Positions 32,003 to 40,500 are shown, counted from the stretch's first letter. The stretch is DNA of 64,000 bases from an uncultured Corynebacterium sp. (GCF_946223165.1 NZ_CAMIBP010000009.1:1-64000), one strand, 5' to 3'. Translations and numbers: made by a program. Notes: generated by a model not told the origin, from the letters alone.

Positions 32003-33664
32003 ATGTTTGCGGTCAATACCTCAGCAATCGGCGGCAGCCTTGGCCTGACGGCACTCGTGTCGGCCGTGCCGCTCATCGTCTTCTTCGTCATGCTGCTCGG
32101 CTTCAAGGCCCGCGCCCACACCTCCGGCGCGGTGGCCCTGCTCGCCTCCATCCTCATCGCCGTCCTCGGCATGGGCATGCCCATGGGCATGTCCATGTCC
32201 GCTGCCGGCCGCGGCGCACTCTTCGGCCTGCTGCCCATCGTCTTCGTCATCATCATGGCCGTGTGGTTCTACGAGGTCACCGTCGCCTCCGGGCGCTTCG
32301 AGGACTTGCGCCGCACGTTTGACCTCCTCGGCGAGGGTGACGTGCGCATCCAGGCCATCCTCATCGCGTTCTGCTTCGGCGGACTCCTCGAGGCCCTCGC
32401 CGGATTCGGCGCCCCCGTCGCCATCACCGCGACGATGATCCTCGCGCTCGGGGTCAAGCCGCTCAAGGCCGCGTCCACGGTGCTTATCGCCAACACCGCA
32501 CCGGTGGCCTTCGGCGCCGTCGCCATCCCCATCATCACCGCGGGCGAGGTCGGCGGCCGCACCAGCGAGCAGACGGCGAACATCGCCGGCATCGTCGGCC
32601 TGCAGGCCTTCGTCCTGTCCATCATCGTGCCGTTCATCATCCTGTTCGTCCTCGACGGCATGCGCGGCGTCCGCGAGGCCGGCCCCGCCGCGGCCGTCGT
32701 GGCCCTGTCCTTCGGCGTTACCCAGTGGCTCGTCGCTGAGTTCTTCGCCTTCCAGCTTGCCGATGTCCTCGCCGCCATCGTCTCCCTCGGCGTCGCCGTC
32801 GCCTTCCTCCGCGTCTGGAAGCCCAAGGGCGTGCCAGAGCTGCGCGAGCGCATGGGCCTGCCCGCCCAGGAGACCGACGTCTACCTCCCCGCGCGGCGCA
32901 TCTGGATGGCGATGTTCCCCTACCTCGTCGTGACCATCGTCTTCGCACTGGCCAACATCGGGTCCGCCATCCCGACGTGGCTCAAGGGCTTTGCCTTCAG
33001 CTTCGACTGGCCGGGCCTCACCGGCACCATGACCGACTCCAACGGCAACGTCGTTAAGTCCGCCTTCTCCTTCGCCTACATCGCCAACCCGGGCACCCTG
33101 CTGCTCATCTCCGGACTCATCGTGGGCGCCATCTACATGACGTTCAACGACAAGGGCGAGTACGCGCTCACCGGCGGCCAGATGTGGAAGGCGTTTACCT
33201 CGGTGGCCTACCGCATGCGGTTCTCCTCGCTCACCATCCTGCTGGTGTTGGCCCTGGCCTACGTCATGAACTACTCGGGCCAGACCGTGGCCATGGGCGA
33301 ATTCTTCGCCAACCTCGGCGGCGTGTTCGCGTTCCTCGCCCCGGTGCTCGGCTGGATCGGCACCGCCGTGACGGGCTCCGACACCTCCGCGAACGCGCTA
33401 TTCGCCAACCTTCAGGTCACCGCGGCCCACAACATCGGCCTCAACCCCGACCTGCTGCTCGCGGCCAACACCATGGGCGGCGTCACCGGCAAGATGATGT
33501 CCCCGCAGTCGCTCGCCATCGCGGCCACCGCGGTGCACAAGGAGGGCGAGGAATCCGCCATTCTCAAGGCCGTTGTCGGCTACTCGTTCCTCCTCCTCGT
33601 CGTCCTCTGTACTCTCGTCTTCCTGCAGACGAACGCGCTGGCGTGGACGGCGCCGACCCTTTAA
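32003..33664 (+). CDS. lldP: L-lactate permease (LctP family)
   Basis: A 553-residue polytopic transporter. LctP-type segments are visible: GLLPIVFVIIMAVWFYEVTV, FCFGGLLEALAGFGAPVAITA, NTAPVAFGAVAIPII and the conserved TGSDTSANALFANLQVTAAHNIG followed by NTMGGVTGKMMSPQS. It imports lactate (often glycolate too) with protons. GGGAG lies 5 nt before the ATG. The gene faces lldEFG in the same direction with a 119-nt gap holding a hairpin and a palindrome, so uptake and oxidation may be separately tuned. Confidence 0.95.
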   Translation: MFAVNTSAIGGSLGLTALVSAVPLIVFFVMLLGFKARAHTSGAVALLASILIAVLGMGMPMGMSMSAAGRGALFGLLPIVFVIIMAVWFYEVTVASGRFEDLRRTFDLLGEGDVRIQAILIAFCFGGLLEALAGFGAPVAITATMILALGVKPLKAASTVLIANTAPVAFGAVAIPIITAGEVGGRTSEQTANIAGIVGLQAFVLSIIVPFIILFVLDGMRGVREAGPAAAVVALSFGVTQWLVAEFFAFQLADVLAAIVSLGVAVAFLRVWKPKGVPELRERMGLPAQETDVYLPARRIWMAMFPYLVVTIVFALANIGSAIPTWLKGFAFSFDWPGLTGTMTDSNGNVVKSAFSFAYIANPGTLLLISGLIVGAIYMTFNDKGEYALTGGQMWKAFTSVAYRMRFSSLTILLVLALAYVMNYSGQTVAMGEFFANLGGVFAFLAPVLGWIGTAVTGSDTSANALFANLQVTAAHNIGLNPDLLLAANTMGGVTGKMMSPQSLAIAATAVHKEGEESAILKAVVGYSFLLLVVLCTLVFLQTNALAWTAPTL

Positions 33665-33672
33665 GTCCGGAT

Positions 33673-33696
33673 TTACGCAACATTTCTGTTGCGTAA
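33673..33696 (+). terminator. Hairpin after lldP
   Basis: TTACGCAACA (33673-33682) and TGTTGCGTAA (33687-33696) form a perfect 10-bp stem with loop TTTC, 8 nt after the lldP stop. The U-rich tail is missing (AACCGCAGG follows), so it may be an mRNA stabilising or attenuating element in place of a full terminator. Confidence 0.45.
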
Positions 33697-33715
33697 TAAC
33701 CGCAGGTCACCGCCG

Positions 33716-33742
33716 TTTTCTCACAAGAAAAGGCGTACAATT
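33716..33742 (+). promoter_or_regulatory. lldEFG promoter with palindrome shared with rpiR
   Basis: TTTTCT-CACA-AGAAAA (33716-33731) lies just upstream of a TACAAT -10 (about 33736-33741), i.e. in the -35 region, some 55 nt before the lldE ATG. The same palindrome with two bases changed (TTTTCT-TGCA-AGAAAA) precedes the rpiR gene at 62200-62215. Confidence 0.55.
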
Positions 33743-33783
33743 ACATCCATCCCATGACAATCGATTCTTCATAAGGAGCACAC

Positions 33784-34569
33784 ATGAAGGTCGCACTCTT
33801 CTCCACGTGCATCGGAGACGCCCTCTTCCCGGACGTCCAAAAAGCCACCGCACTTGTCCTCTCCCGCCTGGGCTACGAGATCGTCCTCCCAGTCGAGCAG
33901 ACCTGTTGCGGTCAGATGCACTTCAACACCGGTTACCAGAAGGAGTCGCTCGGCATGATCCGCTCCTACGCGGACGCGTTTGCGGATCCCTCCATTGACT
34001 ACGTCGTGGCCGCCTCCGGCTCCTGCGTCGGCGCGGTGCGCGAGCAGCACGTCCGCCTGGCGGATCGCCACGGCACCGCCGCGGACGTCGACGGCGCCAA
34101 GCAGGCCGCCGGCAAGACCTATGACCTCGCAGAGTTCCTCGTCGACGTCGCCGGCGTCACCAACGTCGGCGCCTTCTTCCCGCACAAGGTCACCTATCAC
34201 TCCTCGTGCCACGGCCGCCGCTTCCTCAAGCTCGGCGACCGCCCCTATGACCTGCTCGCCCAGGTCGAGGGCATCGACCTCGTTCCGCTGACCAACGAGG
34301 AAGAGTGCTGCGGCTTCGGCGGCACGTTCTCCCTGAAGAACCCCGAGGTCTCCCAGGCCATGGTCTCGGACAAGGTCCAGCACATCAAGGAGACCGAGGC
34401 CGAGTACGTCACCGGCGGTGACTCCTCCTGCCTCATGAATATCGCCGGCTCCCTGGCCCGCCAGCGCACCGGCATCCGCGCCGTCCACATGGCCGAAATC
34501 CTGGCCTCCACCAAGGAGCACCCGTGGACCCCGACGTCCGCCGCTTACCCGAAGGAGAAGATGCTCTAA
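33784..34569 (+). CDS. lldE: L-lactate oxidation Fe-S protein LldE (LutA)
   Basis: A 261-residue protein with two cysteine-rich CCG-type motifs: EQTCCGQMHFNTGY (with ASGSCVGAV after it) and YHSSCHGRR followed by EEECCGFGGTFSLKNPEV. These bind a cubane Fe-S cluster in the heterodisulfide-reductase-like fold. LldEFG together oxidise L-lactate to pyruvate. AAGGAG precedes the ATG by 7 nt. Its stop overlaps the lldF start (TAATG). Confidence 0.94.
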   Translation: MKVALFSTCIGDALFPDVQKATALVLSRLGYEIVLPVEQTCCGQMHFNTGYQKESLGMIRSYADAFADPSIDYVVAASGSCVGAVREQHVRLADRHGTAADVDGAKQAAGKTYDLAEFLVDVAGVTNVGAFFPHKVTYHSSCHGRRFLKLGDRPYDLLAQVEGIDLVPLTNEEECCGFGGTFSLKNPEVSQAMVSDKVQHIKETEAEYVTGGDSSCLMNIAGSLARQRTGIRAVHMAEILASTKEHPWTPTSAAYPKEKML

Positions 34570-36110
34570 TGACTACGTTCCTCGGCACCCCCACCACCCC
34601 GCCCCGCGCCCCGGAAGGCGTGGGCAACCTCCGCGGCGATCGCGGCTTCGTCCCCGCCGCGCACGACGGGCTCAACAACGCCACCCAGCGCCGCAACCTA
34701 CGCCACGCCACCACCACCATCCGCACCAAGCGCCAGCACGCGGTCGATGAGACCCCGGACTGGCAGCAGCTGCGCGACGCGGGCTCCGCCCTCAAGGAAG
34801 ACGTCGGCGCCCGCATGGGCGAGCTGCTCCTCCAGTTCGAGGAGCAGGTCACCGCCCGCGGCGGCCACGTTCACTGGGCGCGCGACGCGCGCGAGGCCAA
34901 TGACATCATCACCGGCCTCATCAAGGAGCAGGGCGTGGACGAGGTCGTCAAGATCAAGTCCATGGCCACCCAGGAAATCGGCCTCAACGAGCACCTGGAA
35001 TCAGAAGGTATTCACGCCCAGGAGACCGACCTGGCGGAGCTCATCGTCCAGCTCGGCGACGACCGCCCGTCCCACATCCTGGTCCCGGCCATCCACCGCA
35101 ACCGCGCTGAGATCCGCGACATCTTCGTCCGCAAGATGCCCAACGTGGATGAGACCCTCAAGGCGGAGCCGCCCGTGCTCGCCGAGGCCTCCCGCTCCTT
35201 CCTGCGCGAGCAGTTCATGAAGGCCAAGGTGGCCATCTCCGGCGCCAACTTCGGCGTCGCAGAGACCGGCACCATCAACATCGTGGAGTCCGAGGGCAAC
35301 GGCCGCATGTGCCTGACCCTGCCGGAGACCCTCATCACCGTCATGGGCATCGAAAAGCTCGTGCCCACCTTCCAGGACCTTGAGGTCTTCCTCCAGCTGC
35401 TGCCGCGCTCCTCCACGGCGGAGCGCATGAACCCGTACACCTCCATGTGGGCGGGCGTGACCGAGGACGACGGCCCCCAGAACTTCCACGTCGTCCTGCT
35501 GGACAACGGCCGCACCGCGGCGCTGTCGTCGCCGATTGGCCACAAGGCACTCAAGTGCATCCGCTGCTCCGCGTGTCTCAACGTCTGCCCGGTCTACGAG
35601 CGCGCCGGCGGCCACGCCTACGGCTCCGTCTACCCGGGCCCCATCGGTATCTCGCTGACCCCGCAGCTCACGGGCATGAAGGACCACCACGATCCGTCCG
35701 CCTCCCTGCCGTACGCGTGCTCCCTGTGCGGCCGCTGCGACGAGGTCTGCCCGGTGAAGATCCCGCTCACCGACGTCATCCTGGAGAACCGCTACCAGAA
35801 GATCGAGCACGCCAAGCCGCCGATCGAGCCCAAGCTCTTCGGCGTCGTCCAGCTGCTGTGGTCCAACCCGAAACTGTGGAACCAGGTCACCCACATGGTG
35901 GCGCTTGGCCGCATCCTCGGCGGATTTAACGGTGTCATGGACAAGCTGCCGCTGTTCCTGGCCGGCTGGTCCGACGCACGCGACACCGCCGTGCCGCCGA
36001 AGAAGTCCTTCCGCCAGTGGTTCGACACCGATGACGCCCAGGCGCTGCTGGCCTCCGCCCGCGCCGAAGGCTTGCCCACCAACGCTCTGTCCGGAAAGGA
36101 GGACAAGTAA
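34569..36110 (+). CDS. lldF: L-lactate oxidation Fe-S protein LldF (LutB)
   Basis: A 513-residue protein. The DUF162 (LutB/LutC-type) part includes KIKSMATQEIGLNEHLESEG and ISGANFGVAETGTINIVESE. Two ferredoxin-type motifs follow: KCIRCSACLNVCPVYERAGG and CSLCGRCDEVCPVKIPL, enough for two [4Fe-4S] clusters. It starts by one-base overlap with lldE and abuts lldG. The roughly 50-residue N-terminal tail rich in Pro, Thr and Arg is longer than in many LutB proteins. Confidence 0.95.
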   Translation: MTTFLGTPTTPPRAPEGVGNLRGDRGFVPAAHDGLNNATQRRNLRHATTTIRTKRQHAVDETPDWQQLRDAGSALKEDVGARMGELLLQFEEQVTARGGHVHWARDAREANDIITGLIKEQGVDEVVKIKSMATQEIGLNEHLESEGIHAQETDLAELIVQLGDDRPSHILVPAIHRNRAEIRDIFVRKMPNVDETLKAEPPVLAEASRSFLREQFMKAKVAISGANFGVAETGTINIVESEGNGRMCLTLPETLITVMGIEKLVPTFQDLEVFLQLLPRSSTAERMNPYTSMWAGVTEDDGPQNFHVVLLDNGRTAALSSPIGHKALKCIRCSACLNVCPVYERAGGHAYGSVYPGPIGISLTPQLTGMKDHHDPSASLPYACSLCGRCDEVCPVKIPLTDVILENRYQKIEHAKPPIEPKLFGVVQLLWSNPKLWNQVTHMVALGRILGGFNGVMDKLPLFLAGWSDARDTAVPPKKSFRQWFDTDDAQALLASARAEGLPTNALSGKEDK

Positions 36111-36746
36111 ATGAACGCCAAAGAAGAGATCCTCGCCCGCATCGCCTCCGCACAGAAGTCCGCCGGCCTGCCCGATCACGTCGACGTCCCGCGCGAGTAT
36201 CAGACGGTGGGCACCTTGGGCACCGAGGATCTGCGCGACATGCTCATCGACCGCCTCGAGGACTACAAGGCCGATGTCAAAGTCACCGAGGAAGCCGACC
36301 TGCCGCAGGCCATCGCCGACGTCCTCGCGGACCGCGGCTGCACGGATGTTCGCTACGCCGAGGGCATGGACGCGGGCCTGCTCGCCCCGTTCGTCGCCGC
36401 CGGTGGCCAGGCCACCCCGGACGACCCGGCCTCAGATCCGCGCGCGCTCGATGCTGTCGATGCCGTCGTCACCGAGTCCCACGTCACCTCGGCGCAGACC
36501 GGCACCATTGTGCTCGAGTCCGGCCCGCTGTGCGGCCGCCGCGCGCTCACGCTCGTGCCCGACCGCCACGTGTGCATCGTCCGCCGCGACTCCGTCGTGT
36601 ACGGCGTCCCGGAAATGGTCTCGCGCATCAACCCGGACCGCCCGGCCACGTGGGTCTCCGGTCCGTCGGCCACCTCCGACATTGAGCTCTCGCGCGTCGA
36701 GGGCGTCCACGGCCCGCGCGATCTCATCGTCATCATCGTGAAGTAG
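36111..36746 (+). CDS. lldG: L-lactate utilization protein LldG (LutC)
   Basis: A 211-residue DUF162 protein. Recognisable segments are AVVTESHVTSAQTGTIVLES and PDRHVCIVRRDSVVYGVPEM, ending SDIELSRVEGVHGPRDLIVI. It is the third partner of the LutABC/LldEFG complex. The ATG follows the lldF stop directly (0 nt) with GGAGG just inside lldF. A strong terminator closes the operon 40 nt downstream. Confidence 0.94.
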   Translation: MNAKEEILARIASAQKSAGLPDHVDVPREYQTVGTLGTEDLRDMLIDRLEDYKADVKVTEEADLPQAIADVLADRGCTDVRYAEGMDAGLLAPFVAAGGQATPDDPASDPRALDAVDAVVTESHVTSAQTGTIVLESGPLCGRRALTLVPDRHVCIVRRDSVVYGVPEMVSRINPDRPATWVSGPSATSDIELSRVEGVHGPRDLIVIIVK

Positions 36747-36786
36747 CCCTAGGCTGCGCCGCCCCGCACTGCACCGCGGCTCCCCG

Positions 36787-36840
36787 CCCCGCCGGTGCCG
36801 CCGTACTCTCCCGAGTGCGCCGGCACCGGCGGGGCCGTCA
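36787..36840 (+). terminator. Terminator of the lldEFG operon
   Basis: CCCCGCCGGTGCCG (36787-36800) pairs with CGGCACCGGCGGGG (36821-36834), a 14-bp GC-rich stem; ACTGTTTTG follows. Confidence 0.75.
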
Positions 36841-36956
36841 CTGTTTTGCCTCCGCAGCCACCCCCGCGCGTTGAAAAATTATGCCACTTGGTCTGGCCAT
36901 CCGTAGGCTGGTTTGTTGACCCCATCCACTATCTCATCCAGCGCAAGGAGCCCATC

Positions 36957-38537
36957 GTGAATCTCTTGACCCGCGCAGGCGCCACCCTCGGCGCCGTCGC
37001 CGTGACCCTCGGTCTCAGCCAGGCGGCATCGGCAGCACTCGCAACGGCGGCCGAGGCACCGCACATCACCTGGGAGAACTGCCCGAAGTCCGTCGATAAA
37101 GAAGGCGCACAGTGCGGCCGCATCGACGTGCCCACCTACTACGACAACCCGGAGGCCGGCACCATCTCCGTCGGCTTCGTCAAGGTTCCCGCCGCCAATC
37201 CGGCAGCGCGCCGCGGCTCCCTCTTCCTCAACCCCGGCGGCCCGGGCGGCGACGCCTACGCGTACGCGGGCAACACGGGCATGCCGTTCCCCGATGGGAT
37301 GACGAACGAGTGGGACCTCATCGGCGTCCAGCCGCGCGGCCTGCCCGGATCTACCCCGGTGAGCTGCACCCAGCCGGGCGGTTCGGAGATTGACGCCATC
37401 TTCCGCGCCGGCGCCTACACCCAGGCCTCCTGTGAGAAGGACACCCCGGGCTACACGAAGTCGCTGACCACGTACAACACCGCCCGCGACTGGGACATGG
37501 TGCGCTGGGCGCTGGGCGAGGAGCGCATCTCCATCCTCGGCACCAGCTACGGCACCTACCTGGGGTCCGCCTATGCCACGATGTTCCCGAACCGCACGGA
37601 CCGGCTCGTCCTCGACTCCGCCATGAGCACCAAGCTCGCCTGGAACGGCGTCCTAGAGTCGCAGATGGCCGGCTATGACATGGCCTACAACGACTTCTTC
37701 TCCTACGTCGCGGCTAACGATGCCGAGTACCACCTGGGCACCACCCCGCTGGCCGTCTACCAGCGCTGGTCTCAAAAGGTCCAGTCCGAGGTCGGCGTCC
37801 GCCCGACGGTGCTGCCGCCCAACGCGCAGATCGGTGACCTCCCGCCGGGGCTGAGCATCGCCGGCCAGCCGGGCGCGGATCTCATGACCGCCACCGGAAA
37901 GCTGCGCGTCAACGCCGAGTTCCTCGGGGATCGCATCACGCACCCCAACGGCACCGTCGCCAACTCCCCCACCTTCATGCTGCTGCGCGGCATCGCCCCG
38001 GCGCCCGTCCAGTGGCCGCAGCTCGCCCGCCACATCGCCGGCCAGGAGGACATGTCCAAGGTCCTCTCCGGCGGCGATCTCTCCGAGCAGGAGCAAAAGG
38101 ATCTCATGATGCAGCAGATCCAGGCGCAGAACATGCAGAACCTCATCATGTGCAACGAGAACCAGGCACCGGGCAACGTGGCCTACCTGCCGGAACTCCT
38201 CTGGTCCCAGTTCGTCACCGGTGACCCGTCCGCGCTCATCACCGCGCTCTACGCCTCCGGCACCGCCTGCTCCGGGATGGCGCCCGTGACGAAGCCCGTC
38301 GCCCTCGACGGTTCCGCGCTGGCCGTCCAGCCGCTCCAGATCTCCGCGACGCGCGACCCGCAGACCCCGTACCAGTTCCACGGCGACACCGCCCGCGCCA
38401 TGCGCGCCCACGTCGTCACCGTCCACGGCCCGGGCCACGGCCAGGTGGGCACGGGCAACAAGGCCGTCGACGATGTCGTGGTCGAGTACCTGCGCACCGG
38501 CCACACCGGCGTCACCGACGTCCCGGGGCTCCACTAG
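36957..38537 (+). CDS. Secreted alpha/beta hydrolase, tripeptidyl-aminopeptidase type
   Basis: A 526-residue exported protein starting at GTG with AAGGAG 6 nt upstream. The signal peptide is MNLLTRAGATLGAVAVTLGL...AASA. The hydrolase has the oxyanion-loop LFLNPGGPGGDAY, the nucleophile elbow ILGTSYGTYLGSAYA (Ser), an Asp in ISATRDPQTPY and His in VHGPGHGQVG. This is the TAP/SlpD-like S33 layout, in which the enzyme trims N-terminal peptides outside the cell; the true substrate is not known. A remnant of a paralogous C-terminus lies just downstream. Confidence 0.87.
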   Translation: MNLLTRAGATLGAVAVTLGLSQAASAALATAAEAPHITWENCPKSVDKEGAQCGRIDVPTYYDNPEAGTISVGFVKVPAANPAARRGSLFLNPGGPGGDAYAYAGNTGMPFPDGMTNEWDLIGVQPRGLPGSTPVSCTQPGGSEIDAIFRAGAYTQASCEKDTPGYTKSLTTYNTARDWDMVRWALGEERISILGTSYGTYLGSAYATMFPNRTDRLVLDSAMSTKLAWNGVLESQMAGYDMAYNDFFSYVAANDAEYHLGTTPLAVYQRWSQKVQSEVGVRPTVLPPNAQIGDLPPGLSIAGQPGADLMTATGKLRVNAEFLGDRITHPNGTVANSPTFMLLRGIAPAPVQWPQLARHIAGQEDMSKVLSGGDLSEQEQKDLMMQQIQAQNMQNLIMCNENQAPGNVAYLPELLWSQFVTGDPSALITALYASGTACSGMAPVTKPVALDGSALAVQPLQISATRDPQTPYQFHGDTARAMRAHVVTVHGPGHGQVGTGNKAVDDVVVEYLRTGHTGVTDVPGLH

Positions 38538-38585
38538 TCCCCCTGCGCGCCCGTAGCCTCCTCGGACATCGCGGTCACCCGCGCC

Positions 38586-38746
38586 GTGGACTGCCAGGAG
38601 ACCCACCAACCCTCCACCCCTTATTCCTGGCACGGGTGCTGCAGCAGCGCATGGGCAGCCAGCTCGTCACCGTCAATGGCCCGGGTCACGGCCACACCAT
38701 CACCCACAACCCGGCCGATTCCAACTCCCGGCCGGGCGTGGGATAG
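38586..38746 (+). pseudogene. Frameshifted C-terminal fragment of a second TAP-type hydrolase
   Basis: One frame reads ETHQPSTPYSWHG, matching the DPQTPYQFHG region of the intact neighbour. The frame then shifts and continues VLQQRMGSQLVTVNGPGHGH, matching its RAHVVTVHGPGHGQ (catalytic His region), to a stop at 38744-38746. The rest of the gene is missing. It is probably the end of a tandem duplicate deleted by recombination, ending 35 nt before the tRNA gene. Confidence 0.7.
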
Positions 38747-38780
38747 AATGAATTCTCGTTGCGGTTTCCCGCAGCGGTTT

Positions 38781-38857
38781 GCCTCCGTAGCTCAGCGGAT
38801 TAGAGCATCGGTTTCCGGTACCGAAGGTCGCAGGTTCGATCCCTGTCGGGGGCACCA
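38781..38857 (+). tRNA. tRNA-Arg (anticodon CCG)
   Basis: A 77-nt cloverleaf with encoded CCA. The acceptor arms GCCTCCG/CGGGGGC pair with one G-T. The D-loop has AGCGGATTAGA, the anticodon stem TCGGT/ACCGA encloses TTCCGGT with anticodon CCG, and the T-loop is GGTTCGATCC. It reads CGG arginine codons. A terminator follows. Confidence 0.95.
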
Positions 38858-38868
38858 CGCTACACCAC

Positions 38869-38908
38869 GTCCCCGTCGCGTTGTGCGACGGGGACTTCGC
38901 GTTCTTTT
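38869..38908 (+). terminator. Terminator of tRNA-Arg
   Basis: GTCCCCGTCGC (38869-38879) and GCGACGGGGAC (38885-38895) form an 11-bp stem, followed by TTCGCGTTCTTTT. Confidence 0.8.
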
Positions 38909-38950
38909 CGGCGGCGCACCGCGGCCACCCGGCCGTTGCGCGTGCATTAA

Positions 38951-38997
38951 CGCCAAAAAGTGGCCAGCCTTTTGAACAATGTGCCGAGTTTTTGGCG
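38951..38997. repeat. Inverted repeat downstream of tRNA-Arg
   Basis: CGCCAAAAA (38951-38959) and TTTTTGGCG (38989-38997) face each other across 29 nt. The left end (CCAAAAAGTGGCCAGCCT) resembles the IS-like end at 13995 (CCAAAAAGTGGGCCACCT). It may be a small IS-end remnant beside the tRNA gene. Confidence 0.35.
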
Positions 38998-39043
38998 GTT
39001 ACGCATGCCGCCGCGCGCTGCCGGGCCCTAGGGGCAGAAGCAC

Positions 39044-39073
39044 AAAAGCCCCGACCCGCGAAGGGCCGAGGCT
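39044..39073 (-). terminator. Terminator of the small membrane-protein gene
   Basis: On the minus strand AGCCTCGGCCC pairs with GGGTCGGGGCT (with G-T pairs; 39047-39073) and is followed by TTTTGTGC. It lies 50 nt after the stop of the gene at 39123. Confidence 0.65.
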
Positions 39074-39122
39074 GTGAACTGGCGACTGCCGTGCAGGCAG
39101 CGCCAAGATAATGCTGAGGAAA

Positions 39123-39299
39123 CTAGTTTTGGGTGATGAAGGAGCCCCACTCGATGTAGTGCATGCCGAAGAGGGCGCCGTACCAGACGATGACCATGAG
39201 GATGAACATCGGGACAACGAAGAGGAACTCGGAGACCCAGCCGTCAGCCTTGTCGCGTGCTGCCTGCTCCTGTGCTTCGGTTTCCTGACGAGTTGCCAT
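39123..39299 (-). CDS. 58-residue single-helix membrane protein
   Basis: A short ATG frame encodes a charged N-terminus (MATRQETEAQEQAARDKADG), a hydrophobic helix (FLFVVPMFILMVIVWYGALF) and the tail MHYIEWGSFITQN. It has GAAAGGA 8 nt before the ATG, strongly biased codon use like highly expressed genes (GAG, GTC, ATC, AAG, TTC), and its own terminator. All of this supports a real, well-expressed gene. Its function is not recognised; small single-helix proteins of this kind often belong to transporters or respiratory complexes. Confidence 0.75.
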   Translation of the reverse strand: MATRQETEAQEQAARDKADGWVSEFLFVVPMFILMVIVWYGALFGMHYIEWGSFITQN

Positions 39300-39458
39300 G
39301 CCGTCTTTCCTTTCGGTCTTTCATTGTGCCCGAGGGCGGGACTTGTAACGGGTAATACTTTAGCAGTTAAACCCCGGTTTATTGCAGTCCGATAACTTTC
39401 ACGGGGCGGGTCTCACCCGGCGGGGGTCCGTAAAAAGTTTGAGTCGGTGCTGCTGCGC

Positions 39459-39758
39459 TTAGACGCCCGGGTCCTCGCCGGCCTCGAGGGCGTCGAGAAA
39501 CTCGTCTCGGGCGTCAAACATGCGGTTGAGATCCGCGTCGGCGCCGACGATCCACAGCGCGGAATCCTCGTCATACGTGATGGCGGCGCCGGGATGTGCT
39601 TCCAGGACGGCCTCGATGGCGTCGAGCTGCTCCTGTGTGGCGGTCTCGTTGTCGTAGTCGTCCGGGTGCCCCAGTAGCGGGGTCTCCTCGTCGAGCGCGG
39701 TGATGTTGTAGAGCGCGTATTGGCTGCGCGGCTTTTCAAAGAGTTCTTGACCCATCAT
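39459..39758 (-). CDS. Acidic protein of unknown function
   Basis: A 99-residue, very acidic protein (MMGQELFEKPRSQYALYN..., then DEETPLLGHPDDYDNETATQ and DARDEFLDALEAGEDPGV). There is no signal peptide or membrane segment. The second half, AITYDEDSALWIVGADADLN, could be a small alpha/beta domain. ATG 39758 follows TAGACT by 8 nt with no Shine-Dalgarno, so the mRNA is probably leaderless. No family is recognised. Confidence 0.68.
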   Translation of the reverse strand: MMGQELFEKPRSQYALYNITALDEETPLLGHPDDYDNETATQEQLDAIEAVLEAHPGAAITYDEDSALWIVGADADLNRMFDARDEFLDALEAGEDPGV

Positions 39759-39824
39759 GGGAGACAAGTCTAAACCAGCTCCTCCCGCCGCGACGTCCAC
39801 GCGGCGGAGTCGGACGCTTGTAGC

Positions 39825-40349
39825 CTAGTAGGCCGAGGGGCTTTCCGCCCCGGTGGTGGAGCGAATGCCCACCCCGTCGTCGTAGGTGACGACGCCGTTG
39901 CCAACGTTCATAACGCCCTGGAAGAAGCGCGTCAGCGAAGCGACGTCCTCCTGGTGCATGTGGTCGAACACGAGGCGGCGGACGGCTTCGACATGCCCAG
40001 GCACGGCAGCCTCGAGGCGCTGCAGGCCCTCCTCGGTGATACGGACAACGACGCCGCGGGCATCGCCCGCGGACTTGGCCTTCTCGACCAAGCCGCGGCG
40101 CTCCATGCGGGTGATTTGGTGCGAGGTGCGGGAGCGGTCCCACTCCAGTTCGGAGCACAGCTCGCGCAGACGCAGCTGTTGATAGTCGGCCTCCGACAGG
40201 GCGACGAGGACGGAGAACTCCGAGATGGAGAGATCTCCGCCTTTCATGAGGGTTTCATCCATTCCGCGATTAATCTTGCGAATGGAACCCAGAATAAGGC
40301 GCCACAGCGCCTGTTCTTGCTCGTTAAGCCAACGAGGTTCTGTAGTCAT
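39825..40349 (-). CDS. MarR-family transcriptional regulator
   Basis: A 174-residue winged-helix regulator. The core has SISEFSVLVALSEAD, LRLRELCSELEWDRSRTSHQITRMERRGLVEKAKS and the wing DARGVVVRITEEG, with dimerisation helices at both ends. The C-terminal roughly 25 residues (VVTYDDGVGIRSTTGAES) extend past the usual MarR length. TAAGGT lies 7 nt before the ATG (leaderless), and the same region has palindromic sequence (CTTAGCTAAG) suited to autoregulation. No divergent gene lies close by, so its targets are unclear. Confidence 0.88.
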   Translation of the reverse strand: MTTEPRWLNEQEQALWRLILGSIRKINRGMDETLMKGGDLSISEFSVLVALSEADYQQLRLRELCSELEWDRSRTSHQITRMERRGLVEKAKSAGDARGVVVRITEEGLQRLEAAVPGHVEAVRRLVFDHMHQEDVASLTRFFQGVMNVGNGVVTYDDGVGIRSTTGAESPSAY

Positions 40350-40500
40350 GTCAACTACCTTAGCTAAGAAATCGACACACTACCAAGCCGCTTTTAGGTA
40401 CAAAACAGTAGATATACAGGGACTATGAGAAATCAACACCGAATAAACTCATGAAATCTTGAGGGGCTTATACAGCCCACATATCCCATTTATGCTCCTC

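Noticed and set aside
36893..36903. TGGTCTGGCCA before the secreted hydrolase as a GntR/LldR box
   Set aside because: It lacks the required A at position 8 of TNGTNNNACNA and is not near related genes.
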